A stretch of 51,485 bases of DNA from Treponema sp. (lineage in GTDB: Bacteria > Spirochaetota > Spirochaetia > Treponematales > Treponemataceae): contig JAFUTH010000004.1 in the NCBI GenBank assembly GCA_017484285.1, positions 1 to 51,485 of the forward strand, in the 5' to 3' direction. The position numbers and the translations under genes are program-made. Of the stretch, positions 16,250-26,265 are shown piece by piece. Position 1 is the stretch's first letter. Each line of letters begins with the position of its first letter. The notes beneath the pieces were generated by a model that saw only the letters and a list, made by a program, of their open reading frames with translations, was not told where the DNA came from and did no database searches.

Positions 16250-17944
16250 CTATTTCGTCACAGAAAAACGTTTTTCCGCAACAAATTTTATTCGCGCAAT
16301 TTTTTCAGCAATTAAATCATACAACCGTTTGTTTGTTTTTTGAAGATGTGCGATTCTTGGAAGCCATTCAGTAAATGACCGTTCGTTCTTTTTATTTGCC
16401 AGTTTATTCAATGTTGCCGGGATTTGTTTTATGAGCCATTTTTTATCAGAATCTTCCCAGTCTAAGCGGAGCAAGATTTCTTCCAACTCTTGTTCTTTTG
16501 TCTCACAACAAGCGACCGTTAGTTTTTCATTTATTACTTCCAATTGCCCAAAAGTCAAATCGTAAAAATTCTCAGGAATTTCCAACGTAAAGAAATCTTT
16601 TGTTTGTATAGCGATGGCACCAATGCACACGATTTGTTCGTTATCAGTGCCTTGCACAAAATTATCACAAACTTCCGTTAGTTTTTTAAATGAATACTTT
16701 TGTTTAAAAAGGAGCAACGTCTTTTTTCGTTTGAGAATAAAATCAATCTCGCGAATTGATTCCTCATCGCTTTTTCGTCTCGTATCGATGCTCAGAATAA
16801 ATTCGATGTTCGTGTTCTGCCGTCGGTTGCTCTGCTTTCCGCCCCGATAGGTCGTATACTCGTTCGTCACCAGAGAAAGCCGTCCGCGTTTCGTGCAAAT
16901 TTCCTGCATTTTCTCAAAGGGAATAATTCCGTCGGTGCTATAGCTGATAAAAATAAAACGCGCGTCGAGATTCAGAATCAAATCCTCAAACGACCGCTCC
17001 GCCGAGTCCTTGTAGCAATAGTCTGAGCGCGTATTCACCCAGTCCTCACGAATTGCCGCCTTTTTTTTGAGCATACCTTTTGCATTTAACTCAAGCGGAG
17101 CTGGAATTTTATCCCACTTGGCAATCGTGTTCAGCATGTGATAATTACTTCCATACTGATGCTGATTGTAAGGAGGGTCGAGATACGCGATGTCGATTCC
17201 CTTGATTTTCCGAGCAAGTTCGTTCGCATTTTCCTGAAAAATATGAACCGGCGCTTTCGAGTCAATCAAAACAGGGGAGTGCAACTCAATTTTTTTCATG
17301 ATTCGTGTAAGCGCGTCTTTCCCATGCCCGCCAAATTCCTTGTGGAATGCCTTAAAAACGCCGGAAGTGTTCGTGTGAGTCGCCGCCTCATAGAGCAAAT
17401 TGGCAAGCAAAAGATAGAACATTTTCTGAGATTTGGAAGATTTCTCGCCAAAATCAGGCTTTTTTTTATATTCCTCGAGTTGATTTCGGATTTTATCGAT
17501 GGCAAGCGCATTTTCGCGCGTGTAAAAAAGCCGTTCCGTTTTGTAATCAACCTGCTCAACGTCAAATTCTTTTGGTGCATAAAACTTCGCAATATATTGG
17601 TCTTCTTCGCGAGGGGAAGGCGCAGCATTTATCGTATCGAGAAGAATTTCAAATTCCGCCCGACTTCCAAAAAGCTCCGCAATATCAGATTCATTAACAT
17701 CCAAAAATCCACGATTCAGCGCATACGCATAATATTCCCAGTCATTCGAAAACACCTCAAACCCCAGGAATTTCGCAAAACGAGAAACAACACCGCTTCC
17801 TGAGAACACATCAAAAAAGCTGATTTTTTCACTCGGAGTAATTCCTGCATTTTCGATTGCTTTGTAAATCAACGGGAGAAGTTTTCGCTTGTTTCCGATG
17901 TAGGCAATAATTTGTTCAGTAAGATAGGGTGTGTTAAATTCCAT
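16250..17944 (-). CDS. Orphan N6-adenine DNA methyltransferase (D12/Dam class)
   Basis: The 564-residue protein begins MEFNTPYLTEQIIAYIGNKR. It shows the AdoMet-binding motif FDVFSGSG at residues 44-51 and the catalytic DPPY at 256-259, the order of alpha-class adenine methylases such as Dam. The family is usually shorter; the last ~200 residues are an unrecognised tail, probably a target or partner domain. An alternative start at 17983 has a weak GAGAG upstream. No restriction enzyme gene is beside it, so it may be solitary. It converges on the tannase gene. Codon choice here favours AT-rich codons and words such as CTAACGGTCG. Confidence 0.85.
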   Translation of the reverse strand: MEFNTPYLTEQIIAYIGNKRKLLPLIYKAIENAGITPSEKISFFDVFSGSGVVSRFAKFLGFEVFSNDWEYYAYALNRGFLDVNESDIAELFGSRAEFEILLDTINAAPSPREEDQYIAKFYAPKEFDVEQVDYKTERLFYTRENALAIDKIRNQLEEYKKKPDFGEKSSKSQKMFYLLLANLLYEAATHTNTSGVFKAFHKEFGGHGKDALTRIMKKIELHSPVLIDSKAPVHIFQENANELARKIKGIDIAYLDPPYNQHQYGSNYHMLNTIAKWDKIPAPLELNAKGMLKKKAAIREDWVNTRSDYCYKDSAERSFEDLILNLDARFIFISYSTDGIIPFEKMQEICTKRGRLSLVTNEYTTYRGGKQSNRRQNTNIEFILSIDTRRKSDEESIREIDFILKRKKTLLLFKQKYSFKKLTEVCDNFVQGTDNEQIVCIGAIAIQTKDFFTLEIPENFYDLTFGQLEVINEKLTVACCETKEQELEEILLRLDWEDSDKKWLIKQIPATLNKLANKKNERSFTEWLPRIAHLQKTNKRLYDLIAEKIARIKFVAEKRFSVTK

Positions 17945-18052
17945 AAAATCGAACTTTTTAGAAAGAATAAGAAATTCTACCATTTTACGAATTCTCTCGC
18001 AATAGAGCGAATTTTAGTATAAAATAAAGAGAATCAAAAAAGTCAGAGTAAA

Positions 18053-19255
18053 ATGGTTTTCCTGCGAAAAAAAATTTCCGTTCACCTAAAAAAAGTATTT
18101 CTCATTCCACTGCTTTTGTTTTTGCCGCTTTTTTCGCTGTCTGCTACTGCCTTTCCAGAACAACTTTCTCAGCAGGCGAAAATTTCAATTCTTTCTGTTA
18201 CCTATAACGATATTTCTCATTCGCTCTTTTCAAAAAGCTGCCTGCGTATATATGACACAAAAACGGGCTTCGACCGCATAATCGATTTTGCTCACTTTGA
18301 GAATTTTGAAGACGAGCTCTTTCTTTTAAAATTTTTTTTGAATGGAAAAAAGGCAGAGATTCAAACATCTCCATTTTTAGATTACTTTCTCTCACAACAA
18401 AAACAAGCGAATGTTAGTTTAACGGAATCTCTTTTAGAACTGAGCCCTGCGGAAGTCGCGTACATTTTCCGCTTTGTTTCCCTAATGAACAACGCGCTTC
18501 CCAAATACACGTATGATTTTGACATTCTCACCAATAACTCAGAAACCCACATTTCTCAGATTCTGCACGACTCTGCGCGCATGGTCGGCGACAAATCAAC
18601 TACCGAACGGTATTCATTTTCCGAAATTACACAGCATAACACATATTACAAACAACTGAACGATAGTTTTGTTCTTTTGTCTGAAAAAGAAAAAATCGAT
18701 TTTCAAGAGCAAGACTTTTCAAAACTCTTCCACAAAGAGCGAATGTCTCTGATTATTACGCTCAGTATCTTCGCGATCATTGTGTTTTTGATAACAGTCT
18801 ACCAAGTGTTAGTTTATTTTTTTGAAAAACTGTACATTCTATCTATTTTTAAGACCATGCAAATTTTCGATTTCTTAGTGCTTTTTATCAGCGGATTTGC
18901 GGGCTGTGTAATTTTCTATCAGGATATTTTTTCAAATCAAACCATGTTTCGGAACAATTTTCATTTTTTATTTCTCGTTCCGCTGCATGTAATCGCTGCT
19001 TTCAGTCTTTTTAAGCCGATTCAAAACCGTTTGCTAAAAATATACTACTGGTCGATAGTAAGTTTCCTTAGTTTTGTATACATCATGATTTACTCACTTA
19101 TTGAACACAAACTTCCGATAGTTTGTATATTAGTCGCACTCCCGCTTTTCTTCAGAACGCTTTATTTTTATTTCATCGCAAAAGACATAAAAAAAGAGCG
19201 CACGTTTAAACCGTACGCTCTTTTAGTAAAATTTGCTAATTGGATTAGTTCTTAA
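18053..19255 (+). CDS. DUF4105-like membrane protein
   Basis: The 400-residue protein has a signal peptide ([14 protein letters not shown]). Residues ~40-130 resemble the DUF4105 core ([39 protein letters not shown]), although key family residues such as the GHS motif are changed to SKS. From about residue 235 there are five or six membrane helices. It is divergent from the methylase. Its 3' end contains a bidirectional terminator and overlaps the stop region of the converging PPIase gene by 11 nt. Function unknown. Confidence 0.7.
   Translation: MVFLRKKISVHLKKVFLIPLLLFLPLFSLSATAFPEQLSQQAKISILSVTYNDISHSLFSKSCLRIYDTKTGFDRIIDFAHFENFEDELFLLKFFLNGKKAEIQTSPFLDYFLSQQKQANVSLTESLLELSPAEVAYIFRFVSLMNNALPKYTYDFDILTNNSETHISQILHDSARMVGDKSTTERYSFSEITQHNTYYKQLNDSFVLLSEKEKIDFQEQDFSKLFHKERMSLIITLSIFAIIVFLITVYQVLVYFFEKLYILSIFKTMQIFDFLVLFISGFAGCVIFYQDIFSNQTMFRNNFHFLFLVPLHVIAAFSLFKPIQNRLLKIYYWSIVSFLSFVYIMIYSLIEHKLPIVCILVALPLFFRTLYFYFIAKDIKKERTFKPYALLVKFANWISS
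19192..19224. terminator. Bidirectional terminator inside a coding 3' end
   Basis: AAAAGAGCG/CGCTCTTTT with ACG/CGT inside and a TTTAAAC loop, T-tracts on both strands. It is translated as part of the DUF4105-like protein tail and lies ~20 nt past the stop of the PPIase gene, so it probably ends both converging transcripts. Confidence 0.75.
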
Positions 19256-20282
19256 CCTTTGTAAGCTCAATGTCAAATGCGAGATATGCACCGCCAGGAA
19301 TTACGCCCGGAATGCCGTTCTCGCCATATGCCTGGCTTGGCGGAAGAACAATCGTTCGCTTTTCGCCGAGCTTCATATCTTGAACCATGATGTCAAATCC
19401 CGGAATCATCTGACCGCCCGCGGTCGTAAACTCAAGCGGTCCGCGTCCTTTTGACTGGTCGAACACCTGACCACTCACGAAATAGCCTTTATACTCAACG
19501 GCAACCGCGCGCTTTCCGCCGATTTTATTTCCGCTTCCTTCCTTTGTGGTCTTGTAGTAGATTCCGTTTGAATCCTTGCTAAAACCAGGAAATTTTTCTT
19601 CGACTTCTTTGATTTTTGCAGCTGCGGCAGCTTTTGCTTTCTCAGCGTTTCGTGCACTCACTTCTTTTGATTCTCTATCAAAATCAGCCTGTGTTGCCGT
19701 GAATTTTTCAGCGTCTGCGCCCTGTCGCACAATCGTGACTTTTACGATTTTATCGCCCTGCTGAACGGCGTTTACAACTTTCTGAGAATCTTCATTCACC
19801 ACCTGACCGAAAATCGTGTGCTTTTGGTTGAGCCAATCAGTCGGTACGTGCGTGATAAAGAACTGGCTTCCGTTTGTGCCAGGTCCTGCATTCGCCATTG
19901 CAAGATAGCCCGGTTTGTCAAAATTCAAGCTTGGATCAAATTCGTCAGCAAAACGATAGCCCGGACCACCGCGACCAGTTCCTTCTGGATCTCCGCCCTG
20001 AATCATAAAATCAGCGATAACACGATGGAACGTGAGCCCGTCATAAAAATGCTTGCCCTTTGTTGCATCAAGCGTACCCTCTGCAAGACCGACGAAATTC
20101 GTAACGGTGAGCGGTGTCTGCTTGTAAAACAATTCAAGCACGATAGAGCCTTTGCTCGTTTCCATAATCGCAAAAACGCCATCTTTGCCTTTGATTGCGC
20201 TTAATTCTTTGTCCATTGGTTTACATCCTCCAAAAGATATTGCAAGCAACGCGAAGATTGCCGCAAAAAAATTTTTTTTCAC
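19245..20282 (-). CDS. Cyclophilin-FKBP fusion lipoprotein (peptidyl-prolyl isomerase)
   Basis: GTG at 20282 is the start, as AAGGAG lies 7 nt upstream and gives a lipoprotein signal ending ISFGGC. Residues ~30-190 are a cyclophilin domain ([40 protein letters not shown]). After a charged Ala/Lys/Glu linker, residues ~250-345 are an FKBP domain ([30 protein letters not shown]). Both domains speed proline isomerisation. The protein would act as a folding helper outside the cytoplasm. Dual-domain forms are known in spirochaetes and Bacteroidetes. It follows the 20294 gene with an 11-nt gap. Confidence 0.93.
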   Translation of the reverse strand: MKKNFFAAIFALLAISFGGCKPMDKELSAIKGKDGVFAIMETSKGSIVLELFYKQTPLTVTNFVGLAEGTLDATKGKHFYDGLTFHRVIADFMIQGGDPEGTGRGGPGYRFADEFDPSLNFDKPGYLAMANAGPGTNGSQFFITHVPTDWLNQKHTIFGQVVNEDSQKVVNAVQQGDKIVKVTIVRQGADAEKFTATQADFDRESKEVSARNAEKAKAAAAAKIKEVEEKFPGFSKDSNGIYYKTTKEGSGNKIGGKRAVAVEYKGYFVSGQVFDQSKGRGPLEFTTAGGQMIPGFDIMVQDMKLGEKRTIVLPPSQAYGENGIPGVIPGGAYLAFDIELTKVKN

Positions 20283-20293
20283 TTTTAACTCCT

Positions 20294-21067
20294 TTAGTTC
20301 GCCGACATTTGTGCAACGAACCATTTGTATATTGAATCCACGCGCGCATTGAAAGAATCAATCATCTTGTCTTCCAAAAGAGCAATCCGCGGATAATATG
20401 CCTGAACCATAAGATACACCAAAAAATGGTCGCCCTCATCGACAACCACGAGATTTATCTTTACATGGTGAGATTTTGCCGCCGTAATCGGACCGAATTT
20501 GAGCGGCTCGAAATTATCAAAACAAACGCTCACTTCATTCGTACGCTGCTTATACGTGAGTTTATAGTAGCATTTTCCAAACGAATTGTCATCCTGCATA
20601 CAGTAGAGCGTTTTTCCGTCTGCACTGCCATCTGTATCGTCTGGAATTCGGATTTTTTCAGTCGGAGACTTTACAAGATACGCCTCGTGATACAAAGTCT
20701 CCCATTTTTTGTGACGATTTGAGTAATACTCCGTTCCCTTCATTGTGGAGATTTTCCGAATCACCTTTGAGACTTTTTCAATTGATGCCGAAGAAACAGA
20801 ATTCTCAGAACCGAGCGATTTTTTATCAAGATAAAAGAGTTTTTCGGTCGTAAGGCGCGGCTTTTCAGAATTATCCCAATGAGTGAGCGCATGTGAAGAA
20901 AGTTCTGTATTTGGAACAAGAGAAAGGCGCACTTCATCATCATTCAAAAATACATTCTGCACTTCACCAGAAGATTTTACCTTTTCGAGAATTTCGGGAG
21001 CAACAGACTGAGCTGAAACAAACGCACTAAATGCAAAAAAAGCTGTATACAGAATAATTCTTTTCAT
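20294..21067 (-). CDS. Periplasmic protein, DUF6675-like
   Basis: The 257-residue protein has a signal peptide ending AFVSAQ. The mature part shows the pattern [37 protein letters not shown] and [20 protein letters not shown], which I associate with an uncharacterised spirochaete family (DUF6675), with modest certainty. It is co-transcribed with the PPIase gene downstream. Function unknown; the two conserved Cys in the [11 protein letters not shown] segment could form a disulfide. Confidence 0.65.
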   Translation of the reverse strand: MKRIILYTAFFAFSAFVSAQSVAPEILEKVKSSGEVQNVFLNDDEVRLSLVPNTELSSHALTHWDNSEKPRLTTEKLFYLDKKSLGSENSVSSASIEKVSKVIRKISTMKGTEYYSNRHKKWETLYHEAYLVKSPTEKIRIPDDTDGSADGKTLYCMQDDNSFGKCYYKLTYKQRTNEVSVCFDNFEPLKFGPITAAKSHHVKINLVVVDEGDHFLVYLMVQAYYPRIALLEDKMIDSFNARVDSIYKWFVAQMSAN

Positions 21068-21101
21068 GAAAACCCACAGATAAAAATTCGCTCGTATCCT
21101 G

Positions 21102-21132
21102 AAAAAAAAGCACCGGCCCTTAGAGCCAGTGC
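21102..21132 (-). terminator. Terminator after jag
   Basis: GCACTGGC/GCCGGTGC stem (8 bp with one G-T pair), seven-base loop and a run of eight T on the minus strand. It ends the dnaA-to-jag cluster. Confidence 0.85.
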
Positions 21133-21139
21133 CTCTTTT

Positions 21140-21844
21140 TTAGTAGTTACCTTTGAAGATAACGCGAACCTGCTTGTAAAGACCTTCGCCCTCGCTCTTT
21201 GTCTCGATGTCGGAGAAATCATTGAGCGTGGTGTGAATCAACCGTCGCTCAAACGGATTCATCGGCTCAAGAAGAATTGAAGTTCTCTTTGTGCGAACTT
21301 TGTCGGCAGTGGTGTAGGCAAGGTGAACAAGATTTTCCTCGCGGCGAACGCGGTAATTTTCTGTGTCGAGAATAACGCGCACGTCTTCGCGACCGAGGTG
21401 ACCTGCGTACACATTCGCAAGAAGCTGCAACGCGTCGAGATTTTTGCCTTTGCGTCCAATGAGAATTGAAGAATTTTCTGAAGAAAGTTTAAGACCGATT
21501 TTCTTTTCTTCACGGAACATGATTTCAACAGTTGCTTCATAGCCCATTTTTGTAATGACGTCCGAAACAAACTGAGTCAATTTCTGCTCAAACTCGTCCT
21601 GAGGAATCGGGTTGCCCATCACGCGCTTTGCAGTCTCAACCGGTGAAGAAGATTCGTCGTCATATTTAACGCCCGGAGTTGCTTCGTCAGTGTGAACGCG
21701 GATTTTTACATAGCCCGCTTTAAAAAGAGTCTTTTTCTGGGTTTCGATAATTTCAACATCAAACTGATCGCTTTCAAGACCAAGCTCGATTGTTGCTTTT
21801 TCGATTGCGTCTTTTTCTGTCTTACCTTCAAATTCGTAAGTCAT
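21140..21844 (-). CDS. jag: Jag/KhpB/EloR RNA-binding protein
   Basis: The 234-residue protein starts MTYEFEGKTEKDAIEKATIEL (Jag-N domain, residues 1-~50, including TLFKAGYVKIRV). A KH domain follows, with SILIGRKGKNLDALQLLANV and the GxxG loop GRKG, then an R3H domain ending PFERRLIHTTLNDF. Jag/EloR binds RNA and tunes cell elongation together with KhpA. AGGAG precedes the ATG at 21844, 1 nt past the yidC stop. The yidC-jag order is conserved near bacterial origins. Confidence 0.93.
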   Translation of the reverse strand: MTYEFEGKTEKDAIEKATIELGLESDQFDVEIIETQKKTLFKAGYVKIRVHTDEATPGVKYDDESSSPVETAKRVMGNPIPQDEFEQKLTQFVSDVITKMGYEATVEIMFREEKKIGLKLSSENSSILIGRKGKNLDALQLLANVYAGHLGREDVRVILDTENYRVRREENLVHLAYTTADKVRTKRTSILLEPMNPFERRLIHTTLNDFSDIETKSEGEGLYKQVRVIFKGNY

Positions 21845-21845
21845 T

Positions 21846-23684
21846 TTATTTTCTCCTATTTTTACTAACAATCGTTAGTTCTTTATTTTTCATCATTTTG
21901 TTGATAATAAGCTGCTGCCCGAGTTGGAAGATATTACTGACCGTCCAATAGAGCAACAAACCTGCCGGTGCATTGTAGAACAAGAAGAAGAACATAATCG
22001 GCATACCATACATCATCATCTTCATCTGTCCGGCATTCTGACCCGCCGCAGCCGTTCCGCCGTTCTGAGTGATTTTTCCGAACAAAAGCTGAGAAATCAC
22101 ATAAATCACCGGAAGAACGCGAATCTGATTCCATCCGAGGAACGGAAGTCCATGCTCGAACGTTTTGCCCACATGGTCGCCTACCGAAAGGTCGTCAATC
22201 CAGCCCTTGATAAACGAAGCTCCGCGGAACTCAAAGTAGTTATTGAACAGATTGTACATCGCGAACAAAATTACGAACTGAAAGAGCATCGGCAAACAGC
22301 CACTCATCGGGTTATAGCCGATTTCTTTGTACATTTTTGCCGTTTCCATCTGTAATTTCTGTGGGTCATTCTTGTACTTTGTCTGTAATTCCTGCATTTT
22401 CGGCTGGAATTTCTGCATTTTCTGCGTGCCTTCCAAGCTCTTTTTTGTAATCGGGAACAGACAAATCTTCAAGATAATCGTAACGATAATGATTGAAACG
22501 CCCCAGTTGTGAACGAGTTTGTTGATAGTCTCGAGCAAGAATTTAAGCACGACTTCAAGCCAGTACAAGAATCCCGAAGTCTGCAAACTCTCGTTGAAAT
22601 GAACTCCGCTCAATCCCCATTCATTTTTTTCTTCTGAGACATATTTTTTAAGCTCAGACTCATTGCGTGGACCTGCATAGATATAATAACTATCGGTAGT
22701 TTCTTTTTTATCGATAGATTTTCGAGTCATCTTAACTTGAGCATTTATCGCATCACCAACCTCAACTTCCGAATTATACACAACAGTATTCGACATTGCG
22801 TTCTGATTTTCGGGGTAGACGATAAACTCAAAGTATTTTCCAGCAATTGCCGTCCATACCCAGTCGCGCTCGTAGTTTTTCGTCTGCTTTGAACCAACAT
22901 TGACTTTCTTTGATTTTTCGCCGTTGAAAGAAATCAAATTTCGATACTCGTAGCGGTCAACTTTTGGATTGTATTTTGGACCAATCTGAGGAGCGGTGCG
23001 AAGCGTGTAGGCAGAGCCACCTACATCGAGACCTTTGAAATTCTCGTCGCCGTCGATTGTAATGTCGAGTTTAAAAGTGTAATCATTCGGCTTGAAAGTG
23101 TAGGTTTTTACCAACGTGAATTCACTCGTTGTGCCGTCCGCATTTTTGGAAGTGAATTTCTTGAAAAATCCGATTGCATTGTCGCCCAATTTTTTAGCAG
23201 TAAAAATATCATTTACAATCGGTTTTGTTGCTCCGCCGAGAGAAAGCGCAAACGCTCTGTTTTTATCTGAAAGATTTTCGATAAGCTCGACGCCCTTTCC
23301 CGTATCAACGTCACGGTTTTTAAGATTGCCGTTTTCATCTTTTTCGATAAGCTCGTAGCTTACAATGTCGCCGCCACGGTTTGTAAACGTGACCTTAACG
23401 TTATTTGTGGTGATGGTAAAGTTTTCTTCGCTAAGATTTTCAGTAGACTCAGCATTAGAAATCTCTGATGCTGCAATAACTGATTCAGAAGACAGAATTT
23501 CGTTTGATGAAACTTCAGCGTTTCCCGCTTCATTTTCTACAACGGTTGCATCCTGCTCAGTCTGATTTTCTGCCTGCTGATTCTGTTCCTGCGGCTGTGG
23601 CGGAAACAAAAAAGTCTGCGCGGCAAAGAAACCGACCAGAACTACGGTAGAAAGACCGATAGCCCAAACAGTGTTTTTTTCCAT
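21846..23684 (-). CDS. yidC: Membrane protein insertase YidC
   Basis: The 612-residue protein has an N-terminal helix (AIGLSTVVLVGFFAAQTFLF), a Gln/Glu/Ser-rich linker, a large periplasmic P1 domain (residues ~95-350) and the C-terminal insertase domain with five helices (WGVSIIIVTIILKICLFPIT, GCLPMLFQFVILFAMYNLF, MFFFLFYNAPAGLLLYW). It inserts membrane proteins alone or with SecYEG. The length matches Gram-negative-type YidC. It lies between yidD and jag; a small palindrome (ACCTC...GAGGT) is present just upstream near 23700. Confidence 0.96.
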   Translation of the reverse strand: MEKNTVWAIGLSTVVLVGFFAAQTFLFPPQPQEQNQQAENQTEQDATVVENEAGNAEVSSNEILSSESVIAASEISNAESTENLSEENFTITTNNVKVTFTNRGGDIVSYELIEKDENGNLKNRDVDTGKGVELIENLSDKNRAFALSLGGATKPIVNDIFTAKKLGDNAIGFFKKFTSKNADGTTSEFTLVKTYTFKPNDYTFKLDITIDGDENFKGLDVGGSAYTLRTAPQIGPKYNPKVDRYEYRNLISFNGEKSKKVNVGSKQTKNYERDWVWTAIAGKYFEFIVYPENQNAMSNTVVYNSEVEVGDAINAQVKMTRKSIDKKETTDSYYIYAGPRNESELKKYVSEEKNEWGLSGVHFNESLQTSGFLYWLEVVLKFLLETINKLVHNWGVSIIIVTIILKICLFPITKKSLEGTQKMQKFQPKMQELQTKYKNDPQKLQMETAKMYKEIGYNPMSGCLPMLFQFVILFAMYNLFNNYFEFRGASFIKGWIDDLSVGDHVGKTFEHGLPFLGWNQIRVLPVIYVISQLLFGKITQNGGTAAAGQNAGQMKMMMYGMPIMFFFLFYNAPAGLLLYWTVSNIFQLGQQLIINKMMKNKELTIVSKNRRK

Positions 23685-23739
23685 TTTTTATATCCTTTAG
23701 ACCTCTCGGCTATGCGCGAGGTGACAAATTTTCTGTGTA

Positions 23740-23961
23740 TTATGGCACGGGATCGTAACCGCCACTGTGAAGAGGGGAGCATTTCAGAATCCGTTTTGAA
23801 GAAAGATACATGCCTTTTAAAGCACCGTGTTTTTCAAACGCTTCAAGCGCATAAGCGGAGCATGAGGGATAGAATCGGCAGCACGCTGGCTTTAGCGGAG
23901 AAATGAACTTCCGATAAAAGCGAATAGGCAGACACAAAATGAAAACAATCGTTTTTCTCAT
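23740..23961 (-). CDS. yidD: Membrane protein insertion efficiency factor YidD
   Basis: The 73-residue protein reads [20 protein letters not shown], then [26 protein letters not shown], and ends [13 protein letters not shown], the full YidD signature. It helps YidC-dependent insertion. It overlaps rnpA by 4 nt. Confidence 0.95.
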   Translation of the reverse strand: MRKTIVFILCLPIRFYRKFISPLKPACCRFYPSCSAYALEAFEKHGALKGMYLSSKRILKCSPLHSGGYDPVP

Positions 23962-24311
23962 TTTTTGACTAAACCGGCTTTTTCACACAATGTACGAAAT
24001 TGAACACACCGCGTGCTGAACGAGTCTTTCTCGGAAGGGGGATATACCAAAAAAAGCATATCATATCCGGTGTTCAGGTGTGCTTTGTAATTACGATAGG
24101 TTTCGCGACTGAATCGTTTTGCACGATTGCGCGCTACTGCATTGCCAAAACCACGGGGAAGGGGAAATCCGATTCGGTTGAAGTCGAGATTGTTGGGAAG
24201 ATAAAAAAGTTTTGCTCCCGCAACGCTTGCCCGTTTCCCGTTTTTGAACAGATTTTTAAAATCAGCAGGATTTTTAATGTGTTCTTCACGACTAAAACCT
24301 GCTGACTTCAT
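23958..24311 (-). CDS. rnpA: Ribonuclease P protein component
   Basis: The 117-residue basic protein contains the RNase P signature [17 protein letters not shown] with the RNR motif, after an aromatic-rich N-terminal part ([13 protein letters not shown]). It binds RNase P RNA and matures tRNA 5' ends. It lies 28 nt after rpmH in the classic rpmH-rnpA-yidD-yidC-jag order. The overall match to the family is good although the N-terminus is divergent. Confidence 0.93.
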   Translation of the reverse strand: MKSAGFSREEHIKNPADFKNLFKNGKRASVAGAKLFYLPNNLDFNRIGFPLPRGFGNAVARNRAKRFSRETYRNYKAHLNTGYDMLFLVYPPSEKDSFSTRCVQFRTLCEKAGLVKK

Positions 24312-24339
24312 AAAATCTGCTCCATTTTAGAAAATTAAA

Positions 24340-24495
24340 TTAGTATTTCTTGTGCTCGTCGCAAACTGAGAGCTTCTTTCGACCCTTAGCGCGTCGGCGA
24401 GCGAGAACCATGCGACCACCGCGTGTCTTCATGCGAGCGCGGAATCCAAATTTTCTGTTTCGTTTAACTTTTGATGGCTGGTATGTTCGTTTCAT
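24340..24495 (-). CDS. rpmH: 50S ribosomal protein L34
   Basis: ATG at 24495 opens a 51-residue product starting [20 protein letters not shown] and continuing [22 protein letters not shown], the standard L34 sequence with a few extra C-terminal residues (CDEHKKY). AAGGAGAAT is upstream. Confidence 0.97.
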   Translation of the reverse strand: MKRTYQPSKVKRNRKFGFRARMKTRGGRMVLARRRAKGRKKLSVCDEHKKY

Positions 24496-24608
24496 AGAAC
24501 ATTCTCCTTATTAGTGGGGATTTTTCCCTGAATTTTGATAAAATTGAGCAATAAAATTCTTCATTCCCTAAAAAGAATTTTTTGGTAGTGGAAAGTAGTC
24601 TAGCAAAT

Positions 24609-25178
24609 TTACTCGCCGTTGGTCAACATATCGGCTTTTAATCTGTCCAAAATTCTTTGCAAATTTTCAGGCATTTCTTTTTTTTCAGCGGAATTTTTTG
24701 GCTTCTGTTGCTCGCCTGAAATGACCGATTCGTTTTTTTCTTCATCGAATTTCCGAATTACTTCGTCTTCTTTTTCGATTTTTGACTGCATTTCGCTGCG
24801 GATTTTTTCTTCTGAAATTTCGATGTGCAATTCCGCATTCGTTCCCCGAAGTCTGAACGCGAGAGAGGAAATTTTCGTGTCGGGAATGCCGCGCCTCAAC
24901 CCCGTGAGAATGTATTTTTGGTACAAGCGCAAAGTCTGAATCCAGCCGGGATGGTCACATTCTACCAACAGAATTTCGTTCTTCAAATCGACCACGCGCG
25001 AATGGGAATACAAATTCATTCCGAGATTCTCGCCGTTTTTCGCGTTTGATTTTATGGACTGGACGGTAAATTTCCACGATTTGAGAAGAGCATTGTTCTG
25101 TTCTATTTGCGCGCGCTCAATGTTCGTGAACGCGGTCATTATCATTTCCTGTGCACTGATAAGATTCTCGTCACTCAT
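24609..25178 (-). CDS. DUF721 protein
   Basis: The 189-residue protein begins MSDENLISAQEMIMTAF at 25178, overlapping the recF 3' end by 8 nt. The core (LVECDHPGWIQTLRLYQKYIL) fits the DUF721/DciA-related family, which lies between recF and gyrB in many bacteria. DciA-type members load the replicative helicase. The C-terminal ~60 residues are charged (KIEKEDEVIRKFDEEKN) and probably disordered. The gene belongs to the dnaA-dnaN-recF operon; whether it acts in helicase loading is an inference. Confidence 0.8.
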   Translation of the reverse strand: MSDENLISAQEMIMTAFTNIERAQIEQNNALLKSWKFTVQSIKSNAKNGENLGMNLYSHSRVVDLKNEILLVECDHPGWIQTLRLYQKYILTGLRRGIPDTKISSLAFRLRGTNAELHIEISEEKIRSEMQSKIEKEDEVIRKFDEEKNESVISGEQQKPKNSAEKKEMPENLQRILDRLKADMLTNGE

Positions 25179-26265
25179 GAATTTTCCAAGTTCCTTTTTC
25201 GATTTCGTAGATTTTCGTCGTTGATTTTTTGTACCGCTCGTACGGCTCGCCCGGCAAAAATGTGCAGAAAAGCTGGTCGTATTCGGGGAGCAAGGTCGTA
25301 ACGGACTGGCGTTTGTCGGGATCAAGCTCCAGCATTACATCGTCCATGAGCAGAATCGGATTTTTTTCGGTGACATGCGTGTAATAAATCGACTGCGCGA
25401 TTCGGAGCAAAATCGCCAAAAGCCGCCTTTGCCCCGTTGAAGCGTTCGGCACGAAATTCTTTCCGTTCCGCACGAACACGATTCTGTCTCGGTGCGGACC
25501 GCTCATCGTCGTCTGAATCACTTTGTCCATCTCGCGCTTCTGCTGCAAAATCGAAATCGCTTTTTGCGCGGTGATTGCCTCGTTTTCTTCGGTTCGCCAG
25601 CTCGGAACATATTTGATTGAAACGCCGTCGATTCCCGTAATCTGCTCGTAGAGTTTTCCGAAAATCTGGTTGAATTTAAAAATCGTGTCGCTCCGTTTTT
25701 TTTGGATTTCGATTCCGTCGGTGCTGAGCTGCTGGTCAAAAATGTCGAGCATGTCGTATTTTTTTTCTTTGAGTGAAATGTTCCGGCTTTTGAGGATTTT
25801 TTTGTAGCGGCGGTTTAAGTCAATGTACAACACATCGTACATAGAAAGGCACTGGTCGATAAAAAACCGTTTTTTTTCTGGCTCGCCCGTGGCATAGTCC
25901 AAATCATCGTGGCAAAAAAGCACGCACGGCATCGTGTTAATCAGCTCTTTGCGGTCTTTTATTGTCTTTCCGTTTTTTTCGATTCGCTTTTTTTGGTTCT
26001 CATAGGTAAAAAAAAGACTCGCCGTGTTTCCGTTTTCCTCGCGGTACAAAGTCTTTACGCTGAACGATTTTTCGCCCTCTTTGACGATTTCTGCATCCGC
26101 CCGCGTTCTGAACGAATTTCCGTAGGCAGAAAAATAAATCGATTCAAGAAGATTGCTCTTTCCCTGACCGTTTTCGCCGACAAAATAGACCTCCTTTGAA
26201 AGAAGGTCTATTGTCTTGTTTTCGAGATTGCGGTAATTTACGAACGAAACAGAAAGGACTGGCAT
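25171..26265 (-). CDS. recF: DNA repair and replication protein RecF
   Basis: The 364-residue SMC-like ATPase has Walker A GENGQGKSN near residues 30-38, an ABC signature STGQRRLLAI, and Walker B ILLMDDVMLELD. RecF binds gapped DNA with RecR and helps load RecA. Its ATG overlaps the dnaN stop (TAATG), so the genes are coupled. Its end overlaps the DUF721 gene. Confidence 0.95.
   Translation of the reverse strand: MPVLSVSFVNYRNLENKTIDLLSKEVYFVGENGQGKSNLLESIYFSAYGNSFRTRADAEIVKEGEKSFSVKTLYREENGNTASLFFTYENQKKRIEKNGKTIKDRKELINTMPCVLFCHDDLDYATGEPEKKRFFIDQCLSMYDVLYIDLNRRYKKILKSRNISLKEKKYDMLDIFDQQLSTDGIEIQKKRSDTIFKFNQIFGKLYEQITGIDGVSIKYVPSWRTEENEAITAQKAISILQQKREMDKVIQTTMSGPHRDRIVFVRNGKNFVPNASTGQRRLLAILLRIAQSIYYTHVTEKNPILLMDDVMLELDPDKRQSVTTLLPEYDQLFCTFLPGEPYERYKKSTTKIYEIEKGTWKIHE

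Noticed and set aside
17138..17803. 221-codon plus-strand frame over the methylase
   Set aside because: Arg/Phe/Ile-rich shadow of a clear methylase gene.
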